Assembly: GCA_963989245.1 (NCBI GenBank)
Contig: OZ022342.1
Span: 18,517,457 to 18,581,456, forward strand
Direction of reading: 5' to 3'
Source: Nansenia antarctica
Lineage: Eukaryota; Chordata; Actinopteri; Argentiniformes; Microstomatidae
DNA length: 64,000 bases
Shown: in pieces, positions 15,001-28,162 of the stretch
How positions within the stretch are numbered: the stretch's first letter is position 1
Layout of the letters: every line of letters begins with the position of its first letter
Translations under genes and position numbers: made by a program
Notes under the pieces: model-generated
The model's input: only the letters and a program-made list of their open reading frames with translations
The model's database searches: none
What the model was told of the DNA's origin: nothing

Positions 15001-17476
15001 TCATTCATTCATTCACAGCCATTATCTATATTGTCAGGTTTCTTTATATGATATCTAATGCACATCAATAGAGAATCTCCATTAAAAGTGTGACTTAGTC
15101 CAGGACAGGCTTAATCTGTGTCCGAGAAACCACCCCTCTCTTGGTGATTGATGAATGAAGTTGCTGTGTCTATACGGTCTACACTTGAGGTCACAAGAAG
15201 AAGAAAAAGAAACAGCACAGGATGCTTTTTCATGTCCAGCTCTCTCCCTTTGCAACCCTAGTCAGTTCTCATTGTGCCTCCACACTGCAGTAGGCTGAGT
15301 GTCCCGGGCAGGGAGCGCCAGCGCCTCCTTCCCCAGCCGCATGTCCCTCAGGCCAGGGAACTGTAGTCCATCACATTCTGATAATTCCATCATCAGTCAG
15401 CCACTTCTGTCCTGACACAACTGCTGACCAACTTCAGTTCCGGAGAGCAGACGAGGGCTGTGTTTTAATTGGGCTCCATGCTGGACCCAGAGAGTGTGGC
15501 TTCTGTGAGCCTGGCCAAAACCAGCAGTGGAGATAAAACTGGCCCCTTAATGCTTCGGTGGAGAGAAGAGGCTGTGTTGTAAATGCTTGAATGCTAGGTT
15601 GGAGAGAAGAGGCTGTGTTGTAAATGCTTGAATGCTAGGTTGGAGCAAAGAGGCTGTGTTGTAAATGGTTGAATGCTAGGTTGCCAGGGGTGCTGCTGTA
15701 GGATTCATTTGATGTGTGGTGGCCTTAACGCTAGAAGAGCCCCATGAAAAGCCCAGGCTGCAGTTCCTCAACACAGCCCCCTGTCCTCTCCTCTCTCCAT
15801 TGATCTCTGAGCCAACCTGGAATTCAACTGACAGAGCCCTAAAACGGTCAACACAACCATGCCAGGCTTGAACACATATCTTCCCACCCCAATCCCAACC
15901 CTCAGCAACCCTGGGGATCATATCAATGGGATTTAATTCTCCATGGTTTTGTTTAAAGACAATTGAAAAAATGTTTAAAGCAGCACACGTATAGACAGTA
16001 CATTGCATGGCGTGACCTGATATTTTACCCATTTTAGTGGGATTTCATTTGTATCATCATTTTGTGAGGTAAAAAGGGCAACTGTAACTGTTTTTAAAAA
16101 TTGTTTATATATATATATATATATACAATATGCAGACTTTACATATCTGGGTCCAGGATTGCATGCGTAAACAGTTAGTTTAAAGATGGTTGCAATCAAA
16201 CAATAAAGATGTCCATTGTATTCAGTGTGTAAGTTGCCAATGGTGAGGCTTTGTATTCTTGTACTCTTAGACTAGCTTCATGTTTGTGTGGATTATTGGC
16301 TTTGGCTCAATGCTTCTCAACAAATAGCCCATGGATGTAGTATACTATCTGACGGAGAAAGAGCGTGTGCTAAGCAAAATCCAAACCACCCGGGTGCTCA
16401 GTTGAATTTGATTATGCATTGAGGTAACTAAAGACACAGTGCAGGAATAGATGTCAAAGCACTTGATGAGGATGATGGGGATGATGATACTGGTAGTAAG
16501 GTTTATAGATGTGAGGATAGATTCATTTTTAAGGCAAAGATTCTGATGAAGCCAATGTAAGCTGAGCATGTGACACCCCCAACGTGGCAATATCTGGAGG
16601 TGGTACACAGGCCATCACAACAAACTGTATGATTGTTCTGTCTCTTCTCCACCCTTATTGTCATTTAAAAAGCTACCAAGTCCATGGGTTGATGTTACTC
16701 TCTCAAATATAAATGCACCTGTGTAGTCAATATTGGGTAGTCAAATCTTGCACTAGATGTTGTCAACTGCTTGGTTATATTTTCACAAGAATCTCTTAAA
16801 TCATCCTGCCCCACTCATCGATCCAATTTTGTATGTGCTCATGTTCTGCTATTGTAGTTTTACATTATAATTCCCACTATAAAATGTATATGGAATCAGC
16901 TATTGTCCCACTGCCATTAAATGAATTACCTTCTATAAAAGCCTTATTTACAATCCCTTTTATAAGGTCATCTTTTGACAACCTTGATTTTTTGGGGGGG
17001 GTTGTGGTTTGTCATTTGAAGCCGGCCAACAAAGACACTTAAATGTGACCATGGGACTCCACACCAGGATTGTCTCAAGTCCAAGGCGCCCATTAACAAC
17101 CACATCATATTAAACATGGTGCAGGTTTAATTAGTGAAATTGAAAGGAAAGCAGTTGCCTAGGATACACAACACTGTCACACCCGCGGCCATGATACATA
17201 ATGACTTTTTGTAACATAGAATTTCTCGATTTCAGCTTTGTGGTTTTGGTTGAAAATAGAGGCAGTGAGAGAGATGTGGTGTGGTCATAGCAGTGAGTAA
17301 TGTGCTGCTCTTGAACTTGTTTTAATTTGAACAAAGTGAGGACACATCGTCATCCCACTGTCACTGCAGGGAAATCACAGCACTGTGAGAGCATGTAGTC
17401 AGTACTAAACCCCTCCTGCTTGCAGAACACAGGCATTTGCTTTCTTTTTTTCTTCATATTTATTTTTTCTTTCTTC

Positions 17477-17554
<78 letters not shown>

Positions 17555-17648
17555 AACAGACATATGCACTCCCTTTCTTTTCTCTGTGTCTCCCTATTAC
17601 TGTAGACAGGCGCACGCATGCACGCACACACACACGCACGCACGCAAG

Positions 17649-17686
<38 letters not shown>

Positions 17687-19614
17687 GCATGCTCAGACTG
17701 CACAAGAACCTGTCTATCTCTTTTGCATCAGAGGATCATTTTGTACAGATCCCTATCTGAGTCAGCTGCCACCATGATTACAATCTAAAGTGCACAAACC
17801 CAGACTGCTACATCTCACTTTTCAGACCACCTCAATCAGGTGGATAGAGTGCTATTGATATAGTATATTCTCTCTGATCATCTGATCAAGATTGAAATAG
17901 AATAACATAAGACAGGACTTCTACATAAGCGTGGCATGACCTCTGACGAGGATTTATTTTCATGAAATATTCTGCTATATTCTGAGACATAGATACTATT
18001 GTTTTTCGTAAGAAGCACAATGAACAGTATTGTATGTGAAGAAATCAAATATAAGATGTGGAAGCAAATGTTCTATTTTGACCAACATCCTACACTATCT
18101 GAACTAATCAGGGACTTCTCTTTGTCAGCTTGAGGACGTACCCGTGTTTGTTTGGATCTAGTGGATCTAGATGTCACATATCATGACACATTTTGACCAA
18201 CAACAGTCTGTCATGTGAACACAGTGGTCAGATGGTCTTATCAGTCAATAACTGATCAATAATTAAGGCAATGGTCCAATAGGGAAGCCACTGGACATTC
18301 TATTGAAAAATTAAACCATGAACTGAGTGGCTAATTGCATTATCTTTGAGCAGCTCACCATTTGGGGTTTTAAGTGGCCTCAACGGACTGTTGAATCTAA
18401 TAAAAACCAGTGGTCTGTAAATTGTATCAGCAAGTGTTTTTCTCTGCTATGTTATCTAATCTTCCACCATTTTAGTGCCATTGGCAGCACTTAACAGCTT
18501 TGTTAAATGATTTGACAGCAAATTTGTTTACAATGGAAATTATTTCCATTTTACTGCTATGTGTATAACGTCAGTGAATACCACTGTAAAGGTAGTCTGA
18601 CTCTTGATATGGATTACCATTCTTGTAGTCCCGGTAAGTGTAGTAAACTTACATTTTGCTGCAAGGTGTAGCTGAAGGTCGTTAAACATCAAAGATGCAT
18701 TTATCCAGCTTTGTTTGTCCTAGTGTACTCAATGCTTCCATACAGTATATAGTAGTGTACTGTCTCTGATGATTGCAAGGTTGAATTAAAAGCTTGAACA
18801 AGGTGTGGCCATACACATCTGATTTATATGGCAATTTACATGATTGCAGGGTCTATATATTACTGTAATGGACAGCATATCTCAGACAAATGGCAGCATT
18901 CAGCAGCCTGAGGGGAGCAGAACTCGTTAGTGATGTGATTTAACACCCCCAGCCACAGACTGGGGCGGTCACAACAGAACACTGGAGTTCTGGTTCCTCC
19001 AGGTTCCGAGTGTTCCTCCTGGTTAGTGTCCTTCCCCCCCAACACAATGTATCCTCAACTGTTTAAGATACTGTAGACAGATGGTATTTGGAAAGCAAAC
19101 ATGGTGAAGCATATTTCTGTGTTTGTATTTCATTCCAACATTACGACCAGTACGAAATGTGTACTGGAGGAGCTCAGTGCGAAGAAAAGAAATTGTTTCT
19201 TTGTACGAAATGGAGGATATTGTGAAGGTCTGTCACAGTCAGGGGGCAGACTGCTGCTACCAGCATTGCTGCATGTGTGCCTTAGCACAGGTTTGAGCTA
19301 CGGTCGTTGTGCAAGTGAAGCATCATTATCCTCTTGTGTTTGTGGTCACCAAACATAGACTCTCAATACTTGTTTAATCCATTGCTCGATGCGGATCCTC
19401 TCCAAAGACAATGACATTAAGCTGAGAAACAACACTGATGTGTTGAGGAGGGTCTTTTTGAGTTGAAGGTTCCTCTTTATGTGTTATTTTCTTCTTTCTG
19501 TAAATCTCAGATGAGGCTGCTACTTTGTTCCCTGAGGCTGTTTACCGCTGGTGTTGGAGGTCCTGAGCTGCTATGGGGCTGGCGGTGGTGGTGGTGGGAA
19601 AGGGAGGGGAGGGT

Positions 19615-19666
<52 letters not shown>

Positions 19667-20049
19667 ACCAGAGCATGGTTCTGCTTCTGCCTCTGCCACC
19701 GTCGTCATTGATTTTGGGCAGAGGAGCGGGGACCATGAGTCACCAGTGTGCAGCGGTGCTCTAGATCCTACCGAGGGGAATTCGGTGTAATGATCTCGCA
19801 CAAGAGTCCCAAAACAAAAAGCAAAGCTGCAGTCAAGTCGGAGCCAAGCGGCGAGAAAACCCGGCTTAGACGTCACCTCCGTCCCACACCCCTCCCCCCA
19901 GGAGGACACACTTTAAATCTAGCTGTCATCACTGCTGAAATGGGTTTTATGGTCTCAGCGTTCCACCGTTAAAAAAGCTTGAAATGGAGGTGACGTATCA
20001 CTGGTGCTGCGAACATGCTCCTCTCACCTCTGAGCCCAGAGCTAGGCCG

Positions 20050-20106
<57 letters not shown>

Positions 20107-21403
20107 TGTGTGTGTGTGTGTGTGTGTGTATGAACTGTGTGTCGAAGGATATGATTTATGTGGCTTCTGCCTCATACACAACAATCCCAAGATGTTGTCG
20201 TATTCACCACAATAACTCAGGCTTTATCACTTAAATGATAAAATGGCACGTACTGTTGTTTTGTACAAGCACATTCTCAACATGCCCAGCACAGGTTTTC
20301 GGCCCCTGAAAGTGCACGTTTCGGACCGGGGACAATATAGCTTCTGCCCCTGTGTACAGTAGGTGCTTCTCCTATACCCTGATGCCTCCACAGCTGGCTC
20401 CTTCTGTGGAGACAGATTCACACAAGCTGCAGCATACTGTAGAAAAACTGGCCTGGGGGTTTGTCACAGTCTACTGTAAAGCTGCTGGTCATTTGTGTTA
20501 TTGGTTCCAGTTGAGGGACCAGGGACATTCCAAAGTTAAAGGATCCTCTAGTGTGAAACACGGTGAGGGGGCTGCAGTCATCTGAAGCGGGAGTCTAGGA
20601 GCTCCACTCTGGCTGTGCGCATCATTCAGCCATAACCGTAAGCACCTGATCTCTGACTACTACAGTATCACTGTAATATGGGCACCGCACACTCTGATGT
20701 GGCGGCTCAGTGTCAGTTCACCCCTCAGCCATGGCATCAGAGCAAGGCCACCAGTGCCTCCACACGCCACACACACACATCCCTGTTTTTTACTGATCTC
20801 ATTCCCCATTGAGCCCAAATGAGACCCAGCTGCAGTATGAGTATGATCTTATTTGTAATGGCAGAGTGGTAAACGTAGTCATGGAACAGCAGTGACGTTG
20901 TTGACTGAGTACAGTATGTGCACCTAACGGGAGGACGAATGCAAACGTTGTTGTTTTGTAGTTTCTCGTTGTTTACGAGATTCAGGCATTTCTGCCATTG
21001 GTGGAGGCAGAAGCTAGTTCTTATCCATGTCGTCCGTTTGTATGTATTGTCCATGGACAGTATGCAAAGAACCACATCCTTTTTAGTGTCTTTATGAAAG
21101 TAGAATCAGAATTGTTTTTGTTACATCCAATGCACAGGTGCATGAGAGTAAAATTCTTAGGCTGTTAGAATGGCTAACAGAGGCTGAGCAAGGTACCCAT
21201 GACATACTGTACGGTATGTCCACAGAGCTATTTCCATGCTGTGAAATGTGTCCTTTATAAGCATGACTCCTTATCGATGAAAACAAGCCTACAGTCTTTT
21301 TTCAAACCTGCACATCAGCAACAGCGTTAACATGTTTTATGCATGCATCTTTATGATAGCCCACTCTACTGATTTCACCCCACACTTTTACGACATTGGA
21401 GGC

Positions 21404-21491
<88 letters not shown>

Positions 21492-24400
21492 GTCTGTCTG
21501 TCTGTCTGTCTGTGTCGCCACATGTTAAATGATGGGCCGTTTTGCGTGTGGGCTCATTACACGACCCACTGTAACTCAGAGCAAAAGTAATGCACATTCA
21601 GCACAAAACAGGAGTGTGTTGTCAGAACACCAGGATGGATGTCAGAGCGTGCAGGAATGATATCTATCCTGATGAAGAGAGAACAGAAAATGATTTATTG
21701 CAAAGAGAGCACTGGCAAAAATGCTTAAGGAGGGAGCACTGCACTCTTCCCTTTTCCTATACTTTCTGTAGTGAATCAAATGAGGTGTGTGTGTGTGGTG
21801 GTGGGGGGGGGGGCAGGGGTGGCGAGAAATGGCATGCAGGGAATGGGAGGTGCTTCATCTTCAAATTCAAAGTGTTGTTTTCAGCAACCTTATAGTGAAG
21901 GAGAAAAAAAAACGCTGATGTAAATTACACCAAAATGGATCCCAGCGGACTGCGAAGTGCAGAAAACCCTAGGTTCAGGACACTGGTGAGGGATCTTGCA
22001 TGGAGGGCGTTTTTTTCTCTTCTCGATTCTCCAACTAATGCCCCCAGTGACGCCCTTTTTGCACCCTCAGTGATTGATGGAAGGTGCGTCCTTGAGAGGG
22101 CTGGTGAGAGAGCGGCCAAGGACGACATGGAGCTATCCAATTGTTTCAGATAGATAAACAAGGAAAGAAATGTCATTTACGGCATCCCGAGATTGATGCC
22201 GCCAGTCCCAATACCAGGAAGCATGCTTAAAAGCCCATCTCATTATTAAACTCCACCTTTCTGGAGGCACACTATGGTTTTCTTGGATGAGGCTACATTT
22301 CTACCTACCCCTTTCCCTCATTGTCCCATGTCTTTCGTTAATTGACTTGCTTTTGCTCTCTCCCTCCCTCTCTTGCTCGCTCTCTCTCTCTCTCTCTCTC
22401 CCCTGTGCCCTCTACGATTGACACCACTATGGTATAGGGGAGGCTGGTGGAGGTAGAAATTGGAGGACCGGCTCATTGTAATGCATGGAATGGAATGAAG
22501 AATGGTATCAAACACGTCTTTCATACCATTCCTTATTCCAGTCCATGCATTACAAAGAGCCCGTCGTCCGACTTCTACCTTCACCCGTCTCCACTGGTAT
22601 AGATCTGATGTAATGACCTCCCCTCATTCATCAACCATCGTAAGTGTCAGAAGGCTATTTCATTAGCCTTAGTTACCTTAATTATATCTTTCAGTGCCTC
22701 TAAAGAGATGATGTACTATTCTGGCCTACTAATGCATTAGTGTTTACTGCTAGATTGTGATTGTTATGTTAATAGCCGAATAGAGCAATGGACATCTCGG
22801 GTACTGAGCTCGGTGTGAAAGAGAGTCAATTGACTCGCTTGTATTATATGGATACATACATACTATATCTCATATGTAGCATCGCTGCTAGCACTTTTAT
22901 GCACTGCTTTGACTACTGCAACAATCAGCAGTACTGCTGCTGCTACTACTGTAGTATTACTGGGACTGTGTAATAGTAACACAAATAATGATGATAGCGA
23001 TATGATTTTGAAATGATAATTTGGGCTAATTGTACGACTACACATTGCTCTTGATTGTGTGGGTGTTTCCAATGACTATCGAGGCATAAATATGGCAGCC
23101 ATGAATTATGATTCAGAGCCTCCACCACCACATGCTTCAAATGGCAAGAACAACAGGCACCATCAGGCTTGAATGATGTTAAACTATTCCTTCCTTAGCA
23201 CATTCTACTGATGTCTCCTATACTGAGTATACAGCATGACTCATAGACATTGGCACCTTGGCTATCGTGGCTACCCTGTGCACAGTAACATTGCATACAA
23301 TGGAAGCATTGCAGAGTAACATAGCATCTTAGTTTATTGTCTCAAAAATGAGCTTTCATGGCAGCGAGTGCAGATTCAACACTATGTATGTAAAGCACTG
23401 TGCTTCCCTTGTAATGTTATAGTGAGAATGCTGCGCAGTTGCCATGGAACCCTCTGTTGCTAAGCAATGAGTCGATTATTAGATTTTTTATATATATATA
23501 TATATATCTGAGCCAGAGTGGTATTTTCTTTGCAATGGCGTTATCCAGCAAATTTGTTTTCCGTGTGCAATTGACTGCATCCATGGAATAGCATGACCAA
23601 CGCAAACCTCACAACAATGCAATTACTCCAGTGTAACATAGAATTGGCAAATACCAAAGTGCAACAACAACATCCTTATTATCCACAACGTCTTTGCATC
23701 ATCTCCACCTTCAAATGACTGGTGGTGTGATATGACATGCTTCAAATAACCTTGCTCCACTGTATATATCCATACTCTTACAAATGCAGCATTGTTAGGT
23801 ATCACACAGCCCTTATCTAGCAAACGCCTGAATCGGAGCAGAGATTACGTCGAGGGACGTGGGAGCTTGTGCTATTGCCTCAGTGTGCATATTTAAGGTA
23901 CAGCACAGTGGGAGGTGAAGCTTTCTGGTTTTAAGGAAGTCCTGACACTCTTAGCGTCACAATGAAATCCCCAACAGCCATCTCAACACCATGACCATTC
24001 TCAGCCCTTTGAAGAGAATTAGGACAATAGATCTAAAAGACCTGCTATACGTACTCACTGCAAAGCCAGAGCTTTCTATATACCATGTATTACCAATGTA
24101 TATAAGCTGTACGTGTACAGGTAGATAGATTCTCTGAGTGAGTCCCAATTCCTCCCTAACCCCCCTACTGTTAAACTATTTAAGATCATTATTATTGTCT
24201 TTACCTGTATGAGAGAAGAATTGCAGTATCATGGATAAACATCTGGTAAGGGAGGACTGCTGGCCCAAAGAGAAACCAATCATAAAATGCCTCCATCTAT
24301 CTGCGGTACTCCCGATAATAAAATCAGCTTTTTCATGGAGCATATCACGTAGACCCTCTACTGACTGTTTTGTTTGAGAAAATCTCAACTTTTGGGGGAG

Positions 24401-27400
24401 AGTGACAGTAGTCTGAATGGAGTCAGCACCTCCAGAGATGCCACCTGCTTTACATTTGTCATTTAAAATAATGTACACAGATGATGGGGCCACCTGGCTG
24501 CTGAGTGTAAAATTGTGCAAAAGAATAAACTTTTGAGGCTGCAATGGACCTGCTCAGCGAAGCCCAAAAGCCCAAAATAAGTAGAGGGGAAATGTCAAAC
24601 AAAGCTAAGGTAGAGATTTACATTTACATTTTTGGCATTTAGCAGACGCCTTATTCCAAAGCGACTTACAATCAATACATTTGAATACTAAGCATGTGAA
24701 TCAGCAGTCCACTATTCGTTGCAGGAAGAGTACTCTAGCTCGGGCCCGGGGCCACTGATAGAAGGAAAAACCTTCTCTCTACTAAAACTTTTTTTATTTT
24801 TTTATTTTTATATATTACTGGAGAAACTGAGAAACAGTACAAGGGGGGCAATAGAAGTTCTTAGGGACACAGTAGCGGGGAAAGCGGGTGTCTTTAGGAG
24901 ACGTAGTGGTGAGGGTCAGAAGATCAGGGAGGATTCAGTCTGCTGTGGCTTTGAGGGGACAAACAAGCACATGTTTCCTTGTCTACTGCCCGAACCTATA
25001 TTTGATTCATGCTTGATGCAATGGCATGCAATGCAAGGCACAGTATCAGTATGTTTGTCATAATATGGCGTGTCGTTTTGATTATGCTTTGACCAAAAAT
25101 ATATTCACGAATGTTCTCATGTATTTTCTGTGTTCAGTGTCAAGTTTTATGAAAGATTTTGGTATTGACGTTAGTATTGGTATTAAAGCCACAATCTGTC
25201 ATTTCTGCTGCAGTGTTTGGAAAATCAGTATATATAGTATATATTTATGGTATATGCCCATTGATTCTTGAAGAATATTACTGATAGTTGCCTCATGAAC
25301 TAGATACTGTACAACTGTCTTACCCCATCACAATCTATAATACAAGGCAGTCTTACTACGATGTTTACAAGGGAATGTAAACACACGTCATGTTTGGGCT
25401 AGACTACTCTGTTGTATCTTTAACTTCGGATTGAGACAATGATTTCTCTATGGGAGTTCTATCGGATGGAAATTGATAAGATGTTATTGATACCTATTCC
25501 ATTATCAATTGTACTTATCGGATAGATTCTTTATCGATTCCTGATCAATTTTCTGTGTGGAAAAATAGTAGGCCTACACAGGCTTTCAGCGTCAACACAG
25601 CTGTTTTATTATCTTGAGTCTCTGAACACAGTGTATAATATCTGAACATAATATTTGAACATAAATAAAATGAGCTTGAGCAGCTGGCTGTAGCTTCAGA
25701 GATATCTATAGCAACAGTCTGTTTGTCATCATCTAAAATGGATGAAATGGGAGAATATTTGTGCAGCATTAGTTTTCATTTAGGGTTCCTTAGTCAAAGA
25801 AAAAATCTGCTAAACCTGCCTGCGTGGCGCTAATATTATTAGCATTAGCATCCTATTAGCATAGGATATTTACCCTCAGTAAGAGTGTGGTCAAACGTTC
25901 TGGCCGCAATACCATCCATATGGGGACGAGTCCACTGAAAGGCAGCTCAGCAAATTTACGGCGGTCAGCAAATTTACCTTATCATGGTAACATTAACGTT
26001 GATGTTAGAGAGCTTTCTGTTGCTAACTTTAGTGATATTGACAGTAGATTAACTAACTTGCCATTTTCATCTTTTGAAATTCATTCAAATGTTAAGTTAA
26101 TTTATCCCATGTATAAACGTGATTATTACCTGTTTTATTACATGTAGATACAGTACAGGCCAAAAGTTTGGACACACCTTCTCATTCAATGTGTTTCCTT
26201 TATTTTCATGACTATTTACATTGTAGATTCTCACTGAAGGCATCAAAACTATGAACACATGTGGAATGATGTAACTCTAAATATGTCTTATATTTTAGAT
26301 TCCTCAAAGTAGCCACCCTTTGCTTTTTTGTTGTTAATAAAATTAAAAAATGTTGTTAATAAAATATATAATAATAATATTAAATATATATATATATAAT
26401 AACATATTATTATTAACACATATTATTATTATATATTTTATTAACAACAAAAAAGCAAAGGGTGGCTACTTTGAGGAATCTAAAATATAAGACATATTTA
26501 GAGTTATTTCACACTTTATTGTTAAATACATAATTCCTATGTGTTCATTCATAGTTTTGATGCCTTCAGTGAGAATCTACAATGTACCAAATAGTCATGA
26601 AAATTATGGAAACGCATTGAATGAGAAGGTGTGTCCAAACTTTTGGCCTGTACTGTACGTGTTGAATAATACTCTCTAGAGTATTAATCAAGCCACAAGC
26701 ATAACATTTTGCAACAACTTAGATTGGAATGTTCAGACGTCGGACAACTGTCAGTGCATACGCAAAACATGGCAGCATCGATAAGAGGAATCGATAACCT
26801 CCATTTTCATATGGTTTGTCTGTTTTTAACTAACAAAATAGTTTGAAACAGTTGATTTTTTTACAGCCCACACTATACATTTTGCTCTGCCCAAATTCCA
26901 CAGATCAAATCTGATAGTGACATTATACATACGGCCGTTGTTCTTTCTTTGCTTTGTGGGTGCATGAGAAATCGGAAAAGCGTGTCTTGTTTTGTATGCC
27001 TAAACCTTGGGATTCAACCTTGTGGGGGAGGGAGGCCTGGGGATTTTCAACAATGCCAGTCATCAGTCCTTGCATCCAAAGTTCTGTCTATGAATTTGAG
27101 AGTGGTAACACTTTTCCAAACCCATCCCTCAGCTGTATGTGTTGGGGCTGATGTTTAGGTGTATTGTCAAATTGCAGATTGTTGCTTGTGAAGCACTTTT
27201 CCTGCCGTCTTTGGCCACACTGACAATTTAAAAACATAAATATGCTAAGTTTTCTAACATACATCTACAGCTACTGTAATATGTGCATATCCTTGTGAAC
27301 AAACAAGTTGTAAAATGTGTATGTACACCAGATTTTAGAAAGTGCCTTGTGTGGACTCCTCGCTGATCAAGTGATCTTATTCCTTGATCGCTATCAAATT

Positions 27401-28092
27401 ATAATGGCCATTAAGCACTTAAAGCACAAATTTTAAAATCGACATACTGTACCTTTAATGTCAGTAGTGCTGGCTGTAAGTTGAAGGCTCCAGCCGCTTT
27501 ACACTTACAAAGCTTTTTGGCTCGCTCCATGGTTAGGACCACACCCACATTTGTCAATAGCTGAGTTAGATGTTCATGGCCAAAGCCAAAAATCAAAGAC
27601 TTTGGGATAAACAAGTGCAAACCGAGGATTAAGAATATCCATTCTTCCTGTGTTTTAGATTTAAATTAAAATGGAGAATGTGTTTCCTTCCTCTAAGGGC
27701 TGTGCCCTGTTTGGCATTGGGGAATGTGCTGAGATCAGAGAGGAAAGGAGCCTGGCAGACAATCAAAGATCAGGATATCTGTTACATGAACTAAAGTGCC
27801 TGAATGTTGGATGCAGATTTGGTCGAAGTCTGACTTTATTAAAGACTCTTTTATTATAACCAACACTCCTTTAACGTGCCACGTCAATACCCAGTGAGTT
27901 ATCGGACTCTGCTGGAAGTAGTCCCTGGGATATCAGGTCAGAGTTTGATGTCGGCAAACAGCATCAGGTCACGGCAGTCAGTGGCTTAGAGGCAGCTTAT
28001 TGGGAAAGCACTGGAAAGTGCTGACATACTCTGATGTGATAATTGCAGGGTAGTAGTTGGGGCTTGGCTCTGGACATCAGTGTTCGCCCATC

Positions 28093-28162
<70 letters not shown>

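Noticed and set aside
24176..24544. 122-codon open frame on the - strand in intron 2
   Set aside because: No recognised domain, no upstream or downstream exon, and it sits next to a retroposon tail; it could be an old repeat fragment, but nothing supports a gene.
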